From contig NZ_JXTE01000028.1 of the NCBI RefSeq assembly GCF_000972385.1, forward strand, positions 27,295 to 91,294: a DNA stretch of 64,000 bases, in the 5' to 3' direction. Numbering within the stretch: the first letter of the stretch is position 1; each line of letters starts with the position of its first letter. Below the pieces are notes generated by a model, which did no database searches, was not told where the DNA came from, and was given only the letters and a program-made list of their open reading frames with translations. A program made the translations under genes and the position numbers. The stretch is from Streptomyces sp. WM6386. GTDB taxonomy: Bacteria > Actinomycetota > Actinomycetes > Streptomycetales > Streptomycetaceae. This document shows, in pieces, positions 35,340 through 45,957 of this stretch.

Positions 35340-36110
35340 ATGGCGCAGCATGGCGGCGGTCGGGGCTGGTACGGCAAGGTCGTCGGAGCTGCTCTCGGTG
35401 TGACAGTGCTGGCCGCCGGTGCCTCGGCATGGTCCGCGCAAGCCGGCGCCGCGGACGGCACGTCGCCGCGGGCGGCGAGTTCCGCCACGCCGGGCAGTGT
35501 CAAGCCCGTGTCGGTGACCATCGCGCACGCCTCGGACAAGGGCGCGCGCGGAGTCAACATCACCATCGACGACGGCCCCGACCCCATGTGGACCCCCCAG
35601 ATGCTCGACGTGCTGCGGGAGTACGGGGTGAAGGCCACGTTCTGCATGGTCGGGACGCAGGCGCAGGCCCATCCGGACCTCGTGAAGCAGGTGGTCGCGG
35701 CCGGGCACCGGCTGTGCGACCACTCGGTGGCGCACGACACCACCATGGACACCAAGACCCAGGCGTACCAGTCGCAGCAGATCCTCGACGCCGAACAGAT
35801 GATCACCGAGGCGTCCGGGGGCGTACGGCCGATGTACTACCGGGCCCCCGGTGGCGCGTTCACGCCCTACAGCCGCAAGCTCGCCGCCTCCCGGGGCATG
35901 CGCCCGCTGGGCTGGAACGTGGACACCAAGGACTTCGAACGGCCGGGCGCCGACGCCATCGTCGCCACCGTCCAGCGGGAGCTGCCCAACGGACCGACGC
36001 TCCTCTTCCACGACGCGGGCGGCGACCGTTCCCAGACCGTCGAGGCGCTGCGCCGGATCCTGCCCTGGCTCAAGACCCAGGGCTACTCCTTCGGCTTCCC
36101 GGTGCGCTGA
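35340..36110 (+). CDS. Secreted polysaccharide deacetylase (NodB domain, CE4)
   Basis: 256 residues. A signal peptide (GAALGVTVLAAGASAWSAQAG) precedes a Ser/Thr linker and a NodB domain: motif 1 ITIDDGPDP (catalytic Asp pair), motif 2 HSVAHD (metal His pair), motif 3 YYRAPGGAFTPY, motif 4 LGWNVDTKDF and motif 5 TLLFHDAGG. The enzyme removes N-acetyl groups from chitin-like or peptidoglycan sugars outside the cell. Motif 1 has IDDGPD where many members have FDDGP. ATG 35340 has a GGAAGG site 10 bases upstream; a longer frame to 35232 lacks one and would bury the signal peptide. Confidence 0.9.
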   Translation: MAQHGGGRGWYGKVVGAALGVTVLAAGASAWSAQAGAADGTSPRAASSATPGSVKPVSVTIAHASDKGARGVNITIDDGPDPMWTPQMLDVLREYGVKATFCMVGTQAQAHPDLVKQVVAAGHRLCDHSVAHDTTMDTKTQAYQSQQILDAEQMITEASGGVRPMYYRAPGGAFTPYSRKLAASRGMRPLGWNVDTKDFERPGADAIVATVQRELPNGPTLLFHDAGGDRSQTVEALRRILPWLKTQGYSFGFPVR

Positions 36111-36131
36111 GCCCCGGTAGCTGTAAACGGT

Positions 36132-36162
36132 TCGGGCCCGCGAGCTTGACTCGCGGGCCCGA
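36132..36162. terminator. Bidirectional terminator between deacetylase and cold-shock gene
   Basis: The arms 36132-36144 and 36150-36162 form a perfect 13-bp stem with a 5-base loop. It lies 21 bp past the deacetylase stop and 16 bp past the stop of the convergent cold-shock gene, so it can serve both. Confidence 0.85.
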
Positions 36163-36178
36163 GACGCTGCCTTCAGAA

Positions 36179-36382
36179 CTAGGCGGGGGTGATGTTCTCC
36201 GCCTGCGGGCCCTTCTGGCCCTGGGTGATGTCGAAGGTCACCGCCTGGCCTTCCTGGAGCTCACGGAAGCCGGAGGCGTTGATGTTGGAGTAGTGAGCGA
36301 AGACGTCCGGTCCGCCGCCGTCCTGGGCGATGAAGCCGAAGCCCTTCTCCGCGTTGAACCACTTGACGGTTCCGCTGGCCAT
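36179..36382 (-). CDS. Cold-shock protein, CspA family
   Basis: 67 residues, one OB-fold cold-shock domain with RNP1 KGFGFI and RNP2 VFAHYSNI. It opens [17 protein letters not shown] and ends AENITPA. It binds single-stranded RNA/DNA and acts as an RNA chaperone. In RNP2 the usual HFSAI is HYSNI. ATG 36382 has GAGAGG upstream. The leader contains an 8-bp-stem hairpin (36465-36484), as is common for csp genes. Confidence 0.95.
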   Translation of the reverse strand: MASGTVKWFNAEKGFGFIAQDGGGPDVFAHYSNINASGFRELQEGQAVTFDITQGQKGPQAENITPA

Positions 36383-36770
36383 GCTGGTACCTCTCAATAG
36401 ACGTCAGAACCGCACCGCGCGGTCCTGAAGGTGCTCGCCCTGGTCCGGTACTGCACAGCAAAGCGCCCGCGCCTAAGCGCGGGCAGGTACTGCGAACCAC
36501 GACAGCTGGCAGTGACGCTACACCGCGGAAAGGACGATCACCAGAGAGCAACAACCATGAACCGGATCAGGCGGGTTGGAAAACTCCAGCAATGGCTTCA
36601 TTCCGGCGGATCTCGCGGTTCTGGGTTGTTTAAAAAGGTACGGAAAGACCAGCCTCTCGCAGCCTGAGCAGTGCTCTTCCCATGCACTCCGCGATTGAGG
36701 CTCCGTCGGCTCTCATGCCGTCGGACAGCAGGAATACACCAGCCGCACCCCGCACCCGGGCCCGACATCC
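36383..36770. other. Cold-shock gene leader and region with no supported large gene
   Basis: The part near the csp start has the palindrome ACCGCGCGGT (36413-36422) and a GCCCGCGC/GCGCGGGC hairpin with a 4-base loop (36465-36484), likely in the csp leader. A 36-codon plus-strand frame (36556-36666, MNRIRRVGKLQQWLHSGG) is of lower GC than its surroundings; I give it little weight as a gene. Confidence 0.4.
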
Positions 36771-37082
36771 CTACACCTCGGCATCGGACTCGGTGCGCAG
36801 GTACCGACCCCAGATCTGGGCCTTGCGGTACGGGCCGTCCCCGTCGCTGTCGTACTGCGGTGTGTCGAAGGTGACCCAGTACAGGAACTCACCACTGAGC
36901 GCCTGGGCATGTTCGTTGGGCTCGGGCGCGCGCGTGGCGTCGATCGTTCCTGGAAACTCGACCTGCCAGGGACCGTCCCAGTCGGATGCGCGAACCACCG
37001 TGACCCGGCTGCCGGGTGGCAATGCGCCCGTCGGCCATGTCTGACCCGCATCCGCAGGAGCGGGGTCGGAAGTGTCTTTCAT
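36771..37082 (-). CDS. Hypothetical protein
   Basis: 103 residues, acidic, no signal or membrane span. Its core, RVTVVRASDWDGPWQVEFPG and EFLYWVTFDTPQYDSDGDGP, reads like a small beta-barrel (SH3-like) domain. It ends YRKAQIWGRYLRTESDAEV. ATG 37082 is preceded only by a weak GGGCGG. Not recognised. Confidence 0.6.
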   Translation of the reverse strand: MKDTSDPAPADAGQTWPTGALPPGSRVTVVRASDWDGPWQVEFPGTIDATRAPEPNEHAQALSGEFLYWVTFDTPQYDSDGDGPYRKAQIWGRYLRTESDAEV

Positions 37083-37330
37083 GCCGCCCACCCTGCCCGC
37101 ACCGCTTCGGAGGCGCCACAGGACAGTCACGCCTCGACACCCTGCACCCAGGGTCTGCGTCGAGGCGCGTGAGACGGCTCGATCCGGTCCTTCTCGGTCC
37201 CCCGGATATCAGCGAGGCTTTCCCTGCTCATGCCCGCGTCTTCACGCAACGGCCTTCGCGCGGAACTGTGATGACGGGTGCGGTGCTCACGTGCCGTCGT
37301 CCGCCGCACGGGCCCGAGGTCAGGAGAGGT

Positions 37331-38986
37331 ATGTCTGTGATTGCCGAGACGCCCGGACGCACAGCACACCGTGGACAGCACAGGACCGCACGCGGCTTCG
37401 CCCTGGGGACCGCGCTCGCCCTGATCGCGTTCGCTCCGTCGGCGGCCGCGAGCGAGCGGGACAGCTCGGTCGGCGACGGTGCGATCTCGTGGACCACGCA
37501 GTACGTGGCTCCCGGAGTCGAGGTCCGTACCGGGGTGTCGAGCGCCCCGGAGGCCGCCGGCGTCTGGACGGTCACGGTTCAGGCACCCGCGGTCAACCGC
37601 CTGACCGGGGCGGCCACATGGGCGCCGCTCGGCGACCGGTCCTGGGCCGACACCACCGCCGAGAAGTTGCGGGCGGCCGGATTCGCGCCGCGCTTGGAGC
37701 GGGTGGCCTGGGACGCGTATGCGGACACACCGCGCGGCACGATGGGGTGGCAGGTCAGGCTCGGACAGTACGGCACTCAGGCCGAGGCCCGTACCCTCAA
37801 CTCGGCGGTGTCGGGGGCGGGTTTCCGTACGACTGTGGAGTGGACGGGCTACGACGGGCGCCAGCGTGCCGACGCGGAGCGCATCCACGTGGCCGTGGTC
37901 GATCCGGGCCGGCTGCGGGGCACCGTCGAGGTCAGCGACGGCGGCAATACAGCCGATCGCGAGAAGACCTCGACCGTGGCCGCCCGGCTGGGGTCCCTGG
38001 TGGGTGTCAACGGCGGATTCTTCGTCACTTCCGATGCGGACGGCGTACAGGGCACGACCGCCGGTCTGTCAGTGGTGGACGGCGAGTTGCAGTCGATGGC
38101 GGTCGGCTCTCGCGCCGCGCTGGTCCTCGCGGACGGGGGACGGCACGTTCGTGTCGCGGATCTGTCCACCGACGTCTCCGTGCGCGCCGGTTCCACCGTC
38201 CACGCGGTGGAGGGCATCAACCGGGTGCCGGGCAAGGTACGCAACTGCGGCCGTCCCGGCGCCGTACCCACCGAACTGCCCCGTCAGGACGTCACGTGTT
38301 CCCTGCCGGACGATCTGGTGAAGTTCACCGATTCGTTCGGGGTGCCGCTGCCGACGGGCGCCGGTGTCCAGGTCGTGCTGGACGAGCACGATGTCGTCGT
38401 CTCCCGTGGCGCCCGGGGCGGCTCCGTGCCTGCCGAGGGCTCCGTCCTCCAGGGCACCGGGACGGCAGCCGCCTGGCTGACCGAGCACGCCGAGGTGGGC
38501 CGACGGCTGCACCTGCGCGAGATCGTGCGGGACACCGCGGGCCGGCAGCTGCGCCTCGGTTCCGACGACGACGTCGTCAGCGCGGCACCCACCCTCGTCG
38601 AGAACGGCCGCATCCACATCGACGCCGCCACCGAGGGCACGCTGGACCCGCTCGACCTCTCCTTCGGGTTCGCCTGGTCCAACGTCCGCCAGCCCCGCAC
38701 CCTGGCCGGCATCGACCGGCACGGCAGGCTGCTGCTGGTGACCGTCGACGGACGGCAGCCCGGCGTCAGCGAAGGATTCACCCTCGCCGAAGCCGCACAG
38801 TTCATGCGAACCCTGGGCGCCGTCCAGGCCCTCAACCTCGACGGTGGCGGCTCCAGCGCGATGGCCGTCGACGGAGCTCTGGTCAATGTGCCCTCGGACG
38901 CAACCGGTGAGCGAGCCGTCGGCGACACCGTGCAGATCCTGCCGCGTGCGACGCGGTCCGATTCCACTGAAACCGAGGTGCCCTGA
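37331..38986 (+). CDS. Secreted phosphodiester glycosidase (NAGPA domain) with SPOR-like region
   Basis: 551 residues. A signal peptide (ALGTALALIAFAPSAAA) is followed by a region with a SPOR-like layout (about 95-165: WADTTAEKLRAAGFAP and GWQVRLGQYGTQAEARTLNS). A NAGPA/YngK-type domain then runs to the end, marked by VGVNGGFFVTSD and the C-terminal ALNLDGGGSSAMAVDGALVN. NAGPA enzymes cleave GlcNAc-1-phosphodiesters; bacterial members are linked to wall-polymer turnover. A SPOR-like part would bind peptidoglycan, so action at the wall is plausible. AGGAG lies four bases before ATG 37331. Confidence 0.85.
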   Translation: MSVIAETPGRTAHRGQHRTARGFALGTALALIAFAPSAAASERDSSVGDGAISWTTQYVAPGVEVRTGVSSAPEAAGVWTVTVQAPAVNRLTGAATWAPLGDRSWADTTAEKLRAAGFAPRLERVAWDAYADTPRGTMGWQVRLGQYGTQAEARTLNSAVSGAGFRTTVEWTGYDGRQRADAERIHVAVVDPGRLRGTVEVSDGGNTADREKTSTVAARLGSLVGVNGGFFVTSDADGVQGTTAGLSVVDGELQSMAVGSRAALVLADGGRHVRVADLSTDVSVRAGSTVHAVEGINRVPGKVRNCGRPGAVPTELPRQDVTCSLPDDLVKFTDSFGVPLPTGAGVQVVLDEHDVVVSRGARGGSVPAEGSVLQGTGTAAAWLTEHAEVGRRLHLREIVRDTAGRQLRLGSDDDVVSAAPTLVENGRIHIDAATEGTLDPLDLSFGFAWSNVRQPRTLAGIDRHGRLLLVTVDGRQPGVSEGFTLAEAAQFMRTLGAVQALNLDGGGSSAMAVDGALVNVPSDATGERAVGDTVQILPRATRSDSTETEVP

Positions 38987-39040
38987 CTGGCATCGGTCGG
39001 GTAGCGTGCGGGCCATGTCGAGTCCTGAGTCAGACAAGGC

Positions 39041-39069
39041 GGGGGCTTTCGGTCACGCCGTCAGCCCCC
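39041..39069 (+). terminator. Possible terminator after the phosphodiester glycosidase gene
   Basis: GGGGGCT and AGCCCCC form a 7-bp stem with a 15-base loop, 55 bp after the glycosidase stop. It overlaps a 21-codon frame (39015-39080) that is probably not a gene. Confidence 0.45.
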
Positions 39070-39193
39070 TGAACCACTGAGCTCATAGCCCTGTCGTCAC
39101 GCCGCGTACCGCGGTGGGACACGAGCGCTCCTGAGGGCCGGCCGCGGTGACGAGATGACCCTCTCGTGCTTGTCCTCACCTCGGAGCCACTCG

Positions 39194-40399
39194 ATGCCAT
39201 TCCCCCTGCCTCTTTCCCTGTATCTGCTTGCCGTGGCGGTCTTCGCCATGGGCACCTCGGAGTTCATGCTCGCCGGCCTCTTGCCGGACATCGCGTCAGA
39301 TCTCGATGTCACCGTCGCTACGGCAGGCGTGCTCACCTCGGCCTTCGCCATCGGCATGGTCGTTGGCGCCCCTCTTGTCGCCGCGCTTGCCCGCAACTGG
39401 CCCAGGCGCTCCAGTCTTCTCGGGTTCATCCTCACTTTCGCGGCAGCTCACGCCGTGGGCGCCGTCACCACGAGCTTCCCGGTCCTGTTCGCCACCCGGG
39501 TCGTCGCCGCGCTCGCCAACGCAGGCTTTCTCGCCGTCGCGCTGTCGGCTGCCGCCACGCTCGTCTCACCCGACAGGAAGGGACGTGCGCTGGCCGTGCT
39601 GCTGTCCGGCACGACGGTGGCCACGATCGCCGGTGTCCCTGGTGGGTCGGTACTGGGCGCGTCGCTCGGCTGGCGAGCCACGTTCTGGGCTGTCGCCGCC
39701 CTCTGCCTGCCCGCGGCCCTCGGCATCCTGAAAGGGATCCCAAGGGGGCGGGGGAACGACGGGGCGACCGGCGGCCCGGCCTTGCGTACGGAGCTCGCCC
39801 TGCTCGCACAGCCGAGGTTGATTCTGGTGATGCTGCTCGGCGCGCTGGTGAACGCGGCGACCTTCGCCGGCTTCACCTTCCTGGCCCCCGTAGTGACCGA
39901 CACCGCCGGGCTGAGCGAACTGTGGGTCTCCGTCGCCCTGGTCCTCTTCGGCCTCGGCTCCTTCGCCGGGGTCACGGTCGTCGGCCGTCTGTCCGACCAG
40001 CAGCCGGGCCCGATCATCTCGGTCTGCGGTCCGCTGCTGCTCGTCGGCTGGCCGGCCCTGGCGGTGCTGGCCGACGAGCCGGTCGCTCTGCTCACCCTCG
40101 TGTTCGTGCAGGGCGCGTTGTCGTTCGCGCTGGGCAGCACCCTGATCACACGGGTCCTCTACGAGGCCGCGGGAGCCCCCACCATGGCCGGCTCGTACGC
40201 GACGGCGGCACTCAACGTCGGCGCCGCCGTCGGACCCCTCATCGCCGCGTCCACCCTCAGCACCTCGGCCGGAGCCCTCGGGCCGCCGTGGTCGAGCGCA
40301 CTCATGCTCGCTGCTGCGCTGCTGATCGCGTTCCCCTTGCGCAGGGTGATCGCGGCCGGCCGGAACACCGACCGGAACACCGAGGTGCTGCTCCAGTGA
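39194..40399 (+). CDS. Cml/Cmx-type MFS efflux protein (chloramphenicol exporter family)
   Basis: 401 residues, twelve predicted membrane spans. The N-terminus (LAVAVFAMGTSEFMLAGLLP) and the DLDVTVATAGVLTSAFAIGM stretch are the signature of the Cml/Cmx drug:H+ antiporters of actinobacteria; motif C-like GVPGGSVLGASLGWRATFW follows. Members pump chloramphenicol or arabinose-like compounds; the true substrate here is not provable. ATG 39194 has GGAG eight bases upstream. A 13-codon in-frame extension to 39155 exists. CCGCG-tac-CGCGG (39102-39114) in the leader might act in attenuation, as known for some chloramphenicol pumps. Confidence 0.87.
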   Translation: MPFPLPLSLYLLAVAVFAMGTSEFMLAGLLPDIASDLDVTVATAGVLTSAFAIGMVVGAPLVAALARNWPRRSSLLGFILTFAAAHAVGAVTTSFPVLFATRVVAALANAGFLAVALSAAATLVSPDRKGRALAVLLSGTTVATIAGVPGGSVLGASLGWRATFWAVAALCLPAALGILKGIPRGRGNDGATGGPALRTELALLAQPRLILVMLLGALVNAATFAGFTFLAPVVTDTAGLSELWVSVALVLFGLGSFAGVTVVGRLSDQQPGPIISVCGPLLLVGWPALAVLADEPVALLTLVFVQGALSFALGSTLITRVLYEAAGAPTMAGSYATAALNVGAAVGPLIAASTLSTSAGALGPPWSSALMLAAALLIAFPLRRVIAAGRNTDRNTEVLLQ

Positions 40400-40561
40400 C
40401 GCATGCGAGCGCCCCTTTGGCCTCGATCACTCGATCACTCGATCAGGCCAATGGTGGCGCCCGGGGCAGGGGAACCGTTCAAGAGCGATGAGTCTCGTCG
40501 TGGTGGCCAGTCTCCAACCCCGACACACGATCAATCGCACCCTGCACCTAAGGAGAGCATC

Positions 40562-41140
40562 GTGACCGCTACCTACACCTTCGACGTCTTTTCCAGCCTC
40601 GACGGATACGGCGCCGCCGGCGGCAACTGGACCGGCTACTGGGGCAAGCAGGGCCCCGAACTCCTCGACCACCGCCTCGGCCTGTACAGCGAGGAGCAGC
40701 GGATGGTGTTCGGGGCGAACACGTATAGGGCGTTCGCGCGGATGCTGGCCGCGAGCACCGAGGAGTCCGACGTGCGTGACCCATGGGTCACGCGAATGAG
40801 GAGCCTGCCGGCAACGGTGGTGTCGACGACTCTGGAGGGCCCCCTCGACTGGCCGGAGGCGAAAGTCGTGAGCGGTGACGCTGTCGACGTCGTCGCCCGG
40901 CTCAAGGAGGAGTCCGAGGTGCCGTTGCGCTCGCACGGCAGCCTGTCGATGAACCGGGCGCTGATGGCCGCCGGTCTCGTCGACCGGGTCCAGGTGACCC
41001 TCTTCCCCGTGATCACCGGTCAGACCGGGGCGGATCCGATCTTCCAGGGTGCGGCCGACTTCGACCTCGAACTGATCGAGCACCGGACGCTCGACAGCCA
41101 CATCCAAGAGCTCGTCTACCGGCCCACCCTGCATGTCTGA
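40562..41140 (+). CDS. RibD C-terminal / dihydrofolate-reductase-like protein
   Basis: 192 residues. It opens YTFDVFSSLDGYGAAGGNW, the typical start of the actinobacterial DHFR-like group, with MVFGANTYRAFARML, LPATVVSTTLEGPL and SHGSLSMNRALMAAGLVDRV, the NADPH-site-like segment of RibD_C. The group reduces pyrimidine or related substrates with NADPH; most members are uncharacterised. GTG 40562 has AAGGAG eight bases upstream. Confidence 0.87.
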   Translation: MTATYTFDVFSSLDGYGAAGGNWTGYWGKQGPELLDHRLGLYSEEQRMVFGANTYRAFARMLAASTEESDVRDPWVTRMRSLPATVVSTTLEGPLDWPEAKVVSGDAVDVVARLKEESEVPLRSHGSLSMNRALMAAGLVDRVQVTLFPVITGQTGADPIFQGAADFDLELIEHRTLDSHIQELVYRPTLHV

Positions 41141-41217
41141 CCCGATACCCGTGGGCTGCGGTTGAGGCGGGCCGCAGCGCCACTCGGGCACGCCTACGAG
41201 CTGGACGGGCCGAAAGA

Positions 41218-41712
41218 CTGGACGGGCCGACCGCGGTCGGACGCACCCGCGAGTGCACAGTCATCTGTCTGGACGCCGCCCATCGCCTGCTTCTTCTGCG
41301 CTGGCGTGATCCGTTCGACGGAAGACTTCTCTGGGAGCCGCCCGGTGGCGGCATCGAGCCGGGCGAGACCCCGCTGTCGGCGGCGCGTCGCGAACTGGCC
41401 GAGGAAACCGGTCTCGACCCGGCTGCCGTGCTTGATCGGTCGGTGCCGGTCGACCGTGATGTCCAGTGGAACGGCAAGCGGTACATCGGCACGGAACTCT
41501 TCTTCGTCGCGCAATATGCCGAGGAGAGGCCACCGCTCGTGCGGACCGGCCTGCTCCCCGATGAGGAGGCCAGTCTGGACACGCACGCCTGGATCGCATG
41601 GTCGGATGTGGACTCCCAGGTAGAACCGGTCGAGCCGCCGCAGTTGCCGGCCGTTCTCGGCGCGTTGATGCCAGAGGGGCCGTGGCGTGAGCCGGTCGAG
41701 GGCCTGCGATAG
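41218..41712 (+). CDS. NUDIX hydrolase lacking a recognisable start codon
   Basis: The frame encodes a complete NUDIX box, GGGIEPGETPLSAARRELAEETGL, in the right place after LLLLRWRDPFDGRLLWEPP, and continues to a normal end at 41712. The family hydrolyses nucleoside diphosphate derivatives. No ATG, GTG or TTG occurs in this frame before the NUDIX box; the first, GTG 41428, lies after it. The coordinate used is a CTG at 41218, a guess. The gene may use CTG or have lost its 5' end. Confidence 0.6.
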   Translation: MDGPTAVGRTRECTVICLDAAHRLLLLRWRDPFDGRLLWEPPGGGIEPGETPLSAARRELAEETGLDPAAVLDRSVPVDRDVQWNGKRYIGTELFFVAQYAEERPPLVRTGLLPDEEASLDTHAWIAWSDVDSQVEPVEPPQLPAVLGALMPEGPWREPVEGLR

Positions 41713-41783
41713 GACGCCCGTGTTGGCCGTCCCGGTCCGATATCCGTTGGGTGGGCCTGCGGGGTTCCTCGTATGTTGGCGCC

Positions 41784-42593
41784 ATGACGGATGAGGGAGA
41801 GCCCAAGCTCTTTGTGAACCGCTGGGGCGACACTTCGGCGCCGGGCCGAGGCGGGCCGGGGCCCTCCACGGACAGCTGCTCGTGCTTCGACGACTCCAAG
41901 CCGCACCCGCGCGCCAGGGTCGGGTTTCACGGCGAGCGTCAGGACACCTCCGCTCCGGCCTGGCAGCACCTGCTGGAGCTCATCGACGAGGCCGCAGCAG
42001 ACGGCCGCGAAGAGTTCCGGCCCCTGGTCGAGCTCAGCCCCGAGGAGCGACGGCAGGTCGTCACCCTGCCGTCGAGCATCGCCAAGCTCACCGAGGTGAA
42101 GCACCTCATGCTCTACGGCAGCAACCTGGTGCGGATGCCGCCCGAGATCGGGGCCATGACCAGCCTGGAGCAGTTCACCCCGTACACCTCTTACCGGCTG
42201 CACTGGTTCCCGTACGAGATCATCCGGTGCCGCAAGCTCATCTCCAGCACGGTCAGCACCCGCGCGCTGTTCGGCAACTACAAGCTGCGGCCGCCTTTCC
42301 CACGTCTGCGGCCTTCCCAGGATTCCGTCATGGAGCTCGATACGGCTGACCTCGACCCCAAGCGGTGGGGAGCTACGGCCGTGCGCCACTGCAGTGTCTG
42401 CGCCCGGCCCATCGCGCAGAGCGGCCTGCATCAGGTGTGGATCTCGATCCGTGTGGCCGCGGACGTGCTGCCTCTCCTGGTCAATGCCTGCTCGTCCGCG
42501 TGTGTGGCCGCCCTGCCCGATGGCGCCGAGGACTACGTTCGCGCGCCCCACAAGGGTGGCCGCGTCGATCAACCGCCCTCTGCCTGGGACTGA
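41784..42593 (+). CDS. Leucine-rich-repeat-like protein with Cys-rich C-terminus
   Basis: 269 residues, no signal peptide. Residues 95-150 form about three short leucine-rich repeats of the PPE/plant type (LPSSIAKLTEVKHLMLYGSN, MPPEIGAMTSLEQF, FPYEIIRCRKL). A Cys motif follows (CSVCARPIA, then CSSACVAAL about 40 residues later), a probable zinc site. LRRs usually bind proteins. The start ATG 41784 has no strong ribosome site. Neighbours give no hint of partners. Confidence 0.7.
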   Translation: MTDEGEPKLFVNRWGDTSAPGRGGPGPSTDSCSCFDDSKPHPRARVGFHGERQDTSAPAWQHLLELIDEAAADGREEFRPLVELSPEERRQVVTLPSSIAKLTEVKHLMLYGSNLVRMPPEIGAMTSLEQFTPYTSYRLHWFPYEIIRCRKLISSTVSTRALFGNYKLRPPFPRLRPSQDSVMELDTADLDPKRWGATAVRHCSVCARPIAQSGLHQVWISIRVAADVLPLLVNACSSACVAALPDGAEDYVRAPHKGGRVDQPPSAWD

Positions 42594-42735
42594 CTCGCGA
42601 AGGCGCCCACGACACCCCCGTCGCCTATGAGGGTGCTGTGAATTTCCGATGCGGTTGAACAGACGCGGCTCCCCATCCGTATGGGGCCGGGGGGCTTTCC
42701 ATGCCGGGACGGACGACAGGCGCAGGAGTACTTCC

Positions 42736-44757
<2,022 letters not shown>

Positions 44758-45090
44758 CGCCGCGGCTCGGTCGGTTCGTGGCGGCATGACACGCCGTCAC
44801 GGACCGACCCCCGCCCGCACAGCACTTCACACGCACCTTCACGCACGTGCGAACTGGCTGAAACAGCGCGCTCCCGTCCGCGGCCTTGCAGCTCAGCGCC
44901 CACCGCGCAGACCTCTGGTGTACGCGATCTCCGCCCTTTCCGCGGGCGCCCGCCGAGCCCTGGCACCGGCCCGGGGGACCGATTGTCAGTGATCGCCGCT
45001 AACGTTCCTCACATCGTCGCACTGGCGCCGGGAAGTCCCCGGCTGAACTGTGCTTTCTTCTTGCTGTGTTGGTGCGGAAGGCGGGGACTC
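44758..45090. other. 333-bp non-coding region before the MoxR/VWA operon
   Basis: It contains the terminator at 44769-44809 and presumably the promoter of the five-gene unit that begins at 45091. I could not identify convincing -35/-10 boxes. A 36-codon in-frame extension upstream of 45091 is not protein-like. Confidence 0.4.
44769..44809 (+). terminator. Strong terminator after the DUF1996 gene
   Basis: GGTCGGT (44769-44775) pairs with ACCGACC (44803-44809), and the stem continues inward with two mismatches (CGTG/CACG, CGGC/GCCG) to a 7-base loop. It starts 12 bp after the stop codon. Confidence 0.8.
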
Positions 45091-45957
45091 GTGGGTTGGC
45101 TCTCGGCGGGTGACGGGTATGAAGTCGCCCTGGTGGAAGGACGGGTGGCAGCGCGTGCCACCTCGGGCCGGTCGGCGGGGCGGCAGTTGAAATCACTGCC
45201 GCGTGCGCTGCGCGACCACCCGGAGGTGGACCGGCTGCGGCGCTTCGCCGAATGGCTGGATCGGCACGCCACGGCATGTGTCGCACAGGTCGACTCGTGG
45301 ATGGTGTCGTCGCTGCCCGTGCCCACCGGCCTGCTGGCCCGGGTGTGGCCGGACGAGGCCTGGCAGTCCGCGCTGCGTGACATGGCCGTGGTGGGTGACG
45401 ACCCGGAGGAGGTCGGATTCCTGCGGGGGGCCACCGAGGGCGGCGAGCTGCGGGTGGTGAACCTGGACGGCGAGACGGTACGGCTGTCCCCGCGCACGGT
45501 CACCCTGCCGCACCCGGTGCTGCTCCCGGACCTCGACGACATCCGGGAGTTCGCGGCGGAGCTGGGCATCATCCAGCGCGTTGAGCAGATCCACCGGGCG
45601 ACCTGGCAGCCGCCCGACGATCTCGACCCCAAGGCCACCGAGATACGGGAGTTCACGGGCGGCTCGTTCCGTTCGCGCTTCGCCCTCGCCGCTCGGGCGA
45701 GTTCGCTGGGCTACCGCGTCTCCGGGGGCTGCTCCACGGCTCGGGTCCGCGACGGCGGGCGCACCGTGGAGGCCTCCGTGTGGATCGGTGAGCCGTACTG
45801 GGAGGACACGGTGGAGACCGGCAGCCTCACCTGGCAGGACCAGGACGGGCGTGCCCTGCCGCTGCGGGAGGTGGGCCCGGTGGCCTGGTCGGAGGGGATG
45901 CGGATGGCCGCGGCTCTCTACGCCGGTCGTGTGATCGAGGAAGGCAAGAACGCATGA
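45091..45957 (+). CDS. DUF4132-like protein, first gene of MoxR/VWA operon
   Basis: About 288 residues, cytoplasmic. The C-terminal half resembles DUF4132 (YehI/MolR): LSPRTVTLPHPVLLPDLDDI (family: L.HPL.LP), IIQRVEQIHRATW (family: .I.QPF.QL.R) and LAARASSLGYRV (family: LGWR). The N-terminal half (VGWLSAGDGYEVALVEGRV) is not recognised. GTG 45091 has a GGCGGGG tract upstream. It overlaps the next gene by four bases (ATGA). In other bacteria DUF4132 proteins sit with MoxR ATPases, vWA and SWIM proteins, the same set as here. Function unknown. Confidence 0.7.
   Translation: MGWLSAGDGYEVALVEGRVAARATSGRSAGRQLKSLPRALRDHPEVDRLRRFAEWLDRHATACVAQVDSWMVSSLPVPTGLLARVWPDEAWQSALRDMAVVGDDPEEVGFLRGATEGGELRVVNLDGETVRLSPRTVTLPHPVLLPDLDDIREFAAELGIIQRVEQIHRATWQPPDDLDPKATEIREFTGGSFRSRFALAARASSLGYRVSGGCSTARVRDGGRTVEASVWIGEPYWEDTVETGSLTWQDQDGRALPLREVGPVAWSEGMRMAAALYAGRVIEEGKNA

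Noticed and set aside
36556..36666. 36-codon frame divergent from the cold-shock gene
   Set aside because: No firm ribosome site and no recognisable product; mentioned only in the region note.
39015..39080. 21-codon frame before the Cml-type pump as a leader peptide
   Set aside because: It overlaps a terminator-like hairpin of the preceding gene and has no ribosome site; the evidence is too thin.
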